Below are positions 62,691-64,000 of a stretch of 64,000 nucleotides of DNA, in pieces (the stretch's first letter is position 1; each line of letters opens with the position of its first letter). The position numbers and the translations under genes were made by a program. This DNA comes from Sulfuricurvum sp. PC08-66 (GTDB taxonomy: Bacteria > Campylobacterota > Campylobacteria > Campylobacterales > Sulfurimonadaceae). The DNA is taken from the NCBI GenBank assembly GCA_000830255.1, contig JQIT01000007.1, positions 62,001-126,000 on the forward strand. The letters are read 5' to 3'. The notes under the pieces are model-generated. The model was not told where the DNA came from and ran no database searches. It saw only the letters and a list, made by a program, of their open reading frames with translations.

Positions 62691-63308
62691 ATGAATACTC
62701 AAACGCTAGAGACCATTGCAGAGGCTATCGCACAAAAGGGGTATATCATCCTCGATGATGCGCTTCCTAGAGAGCTGGTCGAGCAGTTGGCATCGCGTGC
62801 AATGAGCGTCCCCTATAAACAAGCCCAAATTGGGCGTGGGGCACTGCAACATCGTAACAGTGCCATTCGCAGTGACCATACCGCATGGCTAGAGGGGCAA
62901 AGTCCCATCGACAAGCGCTATTTGGAAACGATGGAGGTTTTGCGTCAGTCGATGAATCGCGCTCTTTTTCTGGGACTCTTTGATTTTGAGGCGCACTATG
63001 CGCGTTATGATGAGGGAGAGTTCTATGCCAAGCATCTCGATGCATTGCAGGGACGAAGCAATCGTCGATTGACCGCAGTACTTTACCTCAACAGTGATTG
63101 GCAAAGCTCAAACGGTGGCGAGATGGCGCTCTATCTCGATGAAAGCGCAGAGCCTATTATCGTTGAGCCTCTGATGGGTCGATTGGTGATTTTTCTTAGC
63201 GAAGAGTTTTGGCATGAAGTGCGTCCTAGTTTCGCAAGACGCTACAGTATTGCAGGGTGGTTTCGTGTCAATGCGAGCAACAGCTACACCATCGACACGT
63301 CACGCTAG
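62691..63308 (+). CDS. 2OG-Fe(II) oxygenase, prolyl-4-hydroxylase-like
   Basis: 205 residues, a jelly-roll 2-oxoglutarate/Fe(II) oxygenase. Iron ligands His115 and Asp117 (AKHLDAL) and His175 (FWHEVRP), with 2-oxoglutarate-binding Arg184 (RRYSIAGWFR). GRGALQHRNSAIRSDHTAW and ARYDEGEFYAKHLD are typical of the prolyl-4-hydroxylase/PKHD subgroup. It uses O2 and 2-oxoglutarate to hydroxylate an unknown substrate, possibly a protein. It lacks a ribosome site and so relies on coupling to the small acidic gene upstream. Convergent with the aminotransferase gene. Confidence 0.85.
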   Translation: MNTQTLETIAEAIAQKGYIILDDALPRELVEQLASRAMSVPYKQAQIGRGALQHRNSAIRSDHTAWLEGQSPIDKRYLETMEVLRQSMNRALFLGLFDFEAHYARYDEGEFYAKHLDALQGRSNRRLTAVLYLNSDWQSSNGGEMALYLDESAEPIIVEPLMGRLVIFLSEEFWHEVRPSFARRYSIAGWFRVNASNSYTIDTSR

Positions 63309-63311
63309 AGA

Positions 63312-64000
63312 CTATTTTTTGTAGTTGGCGACAAACGTACGGATACGTTCGATACCCTTCTCGATACTACCAATATCCGTAGCAAAGCTAAAGCGGAAGT
63401 ATCCATCGCTTCCAAATCCTATACCTGGTACCACTGCCACGCCTTGTTCTTCAAGTAGGCGTTGGCAAAACTTCATCGAATCCATCTCAACCGCAGAAAT
63501 GTTGACAAAAAGATAAAACGCTCCGTCAGGTTTGAGTACGGAGAGTCCATCGATGGCATTGAAGAGTGCTACAGCACGGTCTCGTCGCGCTACAAAAGCC
63601 TCTTTCATCGATGCAATATCTGCATCTGCACTTCCATCTAGACCTGTGATAGCAGCGTATTGCGTGATAGAGTTGATGTTGGAGGTGCTTTGGCTTTGGA
63701 GTTTTGTCATCGCCTTGATAATCTCGATATTTTTTGCCGCCGCATAGCCGAAACGCCAACCTGTCATCGCTACTGATTTGCTCAACCCATTGATGGTGAT
63801 AGTGCGATTGAACATATCTTCGCTTATCGATGCCGTCGAGGTGAAGGTACCTTCATAGGTGAGCTTTTCGTACATCTCGTCACTCGCGACCAATATAGAA
63901 GTCCCTTTGAGTACCTCTGCAAGGCTCTCTAGCTCCGCTTTGGAGTAGACGCTACCAGTGGGATTAGAGGGTGAGGTGAGGATGAGCATCTTGGTTTTTG
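63312..64000 (-). CDS. Pyridoxal-phosphate aminotransferase (aspartate aminotransferase type), 5' end outside window
   Basis: About 229 residues of a class I/II aminotransferase; the start lies beyond the window. Seen: SPSNPTGSVYSKAELESLA, DEMYEKLTYEG and the PLP-lysine loop NGLSKSVAMTGWRFGYA, characteristic of the class Ib aspartate aminotransferases (about 390 residues in full). The C-terminal IGFGSDGYFRFSFATDIGSIEKGIERIR ends the domain with the substrate-binding Arg. Likely interconverts aspartate and oxaloacetate, though prephenate or other specificities occur in this subgroup. Convergent with the oxygenase; only three bases separate the stops. Confidence 0.9.
   Translation of the reverse strand, partial: KTKMLILTSPSNPTGSVYSKAELESLAEVLKGTSILVASDEMYEKLTYEGTFTSTASISEDMFNRTITINGLSKSVAMTGWRFGYAAAKNIEIIKAMTKLQSQSTSNINSITQYAAITGLDGSADADIASMKEAFVARRDRAVALFNAIDGLSVLKPDGAFYLFVNISAVEMDSMKFCQRLLEEQGVAVVPGIGFGSDGYFRFSFATDIGSIEKGIERIRTFVANYKK

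Overview
The window is one contiguous, gene-dense piece of a bacterial chromosome. It looks like a free-living, non-pathogenic member of the Campylobacterota (the Sulfurimonas / Sulfurovum / Sulfuricurvum type). Reasons: the rplI-hslV-hslU-era-csd6 order, a ferredoxin-dependent 2-oxoglutarate oxidoreductase (oorDABC) next to sucCD, a monomeric isocitrate dehydrogenase, AcnB, a Cts-like DNA-uptake/type II secretion-like cluster, helical-cell-shape carboxypeptidases, and many c-di-GMP and flagellar genes. No rRNA, tRNA, CRISPR array, transposase or integrase was seen. The genus assignment is inference.

Layout. 1-4421: end of murF, a TRAP permease pair without its binding protein, a HIT protein and an ankyrin protein. 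4533-7124: acnB. 7125-10020: a small accessory island with a LITAF-like mini-protein, BrnTA and RelBE-like toxin-antitoxin pairs, a DUF4256 gene and two AT-rich orphan genes, bounded by short repeated sequences. 10043-18565: HugZ-like protein, phytase-esterase lipoprotein, outer-membrane protein, then a coupled pair: a double solute-binding-protein fusion followed by a dCACHE-PAS-GGDEF-EAL-CZB regulator; then lolA. 18666-26500: secA, lolC/E, an AsmA/YhdP-like giant and mltG, whose 5' end overlaps that of the giant. 26602-36416: TCA-cycle block icd, mdh, fumC, sucCD, oorDABC. 36540-41033: GGDEF-EAL protein, CCA-adding enzyme, tiny lipoprotein, DUF3817 protein. 41038-55791 (minus strand): fifteen tightly packed genes from rplI through hslVU, era, csd6 and csd4 into the competence/pilus-like machine. 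55911-64000: a ferredoxin-thioredoxin-reductase/rhodanese fusion, argG, an MFS exporter, flaG-fliD-fliS plus a FliT-sized gene, small genes, a 2OG-Fe(II) oxygenase and a partial aminotransferase.

How it fits together. The central block with acnB gives nearly the whole set of reversible steps between citrate and 2-oxoglutarate and between succinate and oxaloacetate; the ferredoxin-linked OOR permits running in either direction. The FTR-rhodanese fusion may link the ferredoxin pool to thiol or sulfur chemistry. The envelope genes (LolA, LolC/E, AsmA-like, MltG, Csd4, Csd6, secretin) and c-di-GMP genes suggest a motile, surface-sensing cell with shaped peptidoglycan.

The most unusual items are: (i) the DctP-LivK binding-protein fusion coupled to a zinc-domain c-di-GMP enzyme; (ii) a 51-bp direct repeat spaced exactly 700 bp apart around an orphan gene pair in the toxin-antitoxin island; (iii) nested hairpins between icd and mdh; (iv) several genes whose -10 box sits 6-7 bases before an ATGAAA start, which predicts leaderless mRNAs.
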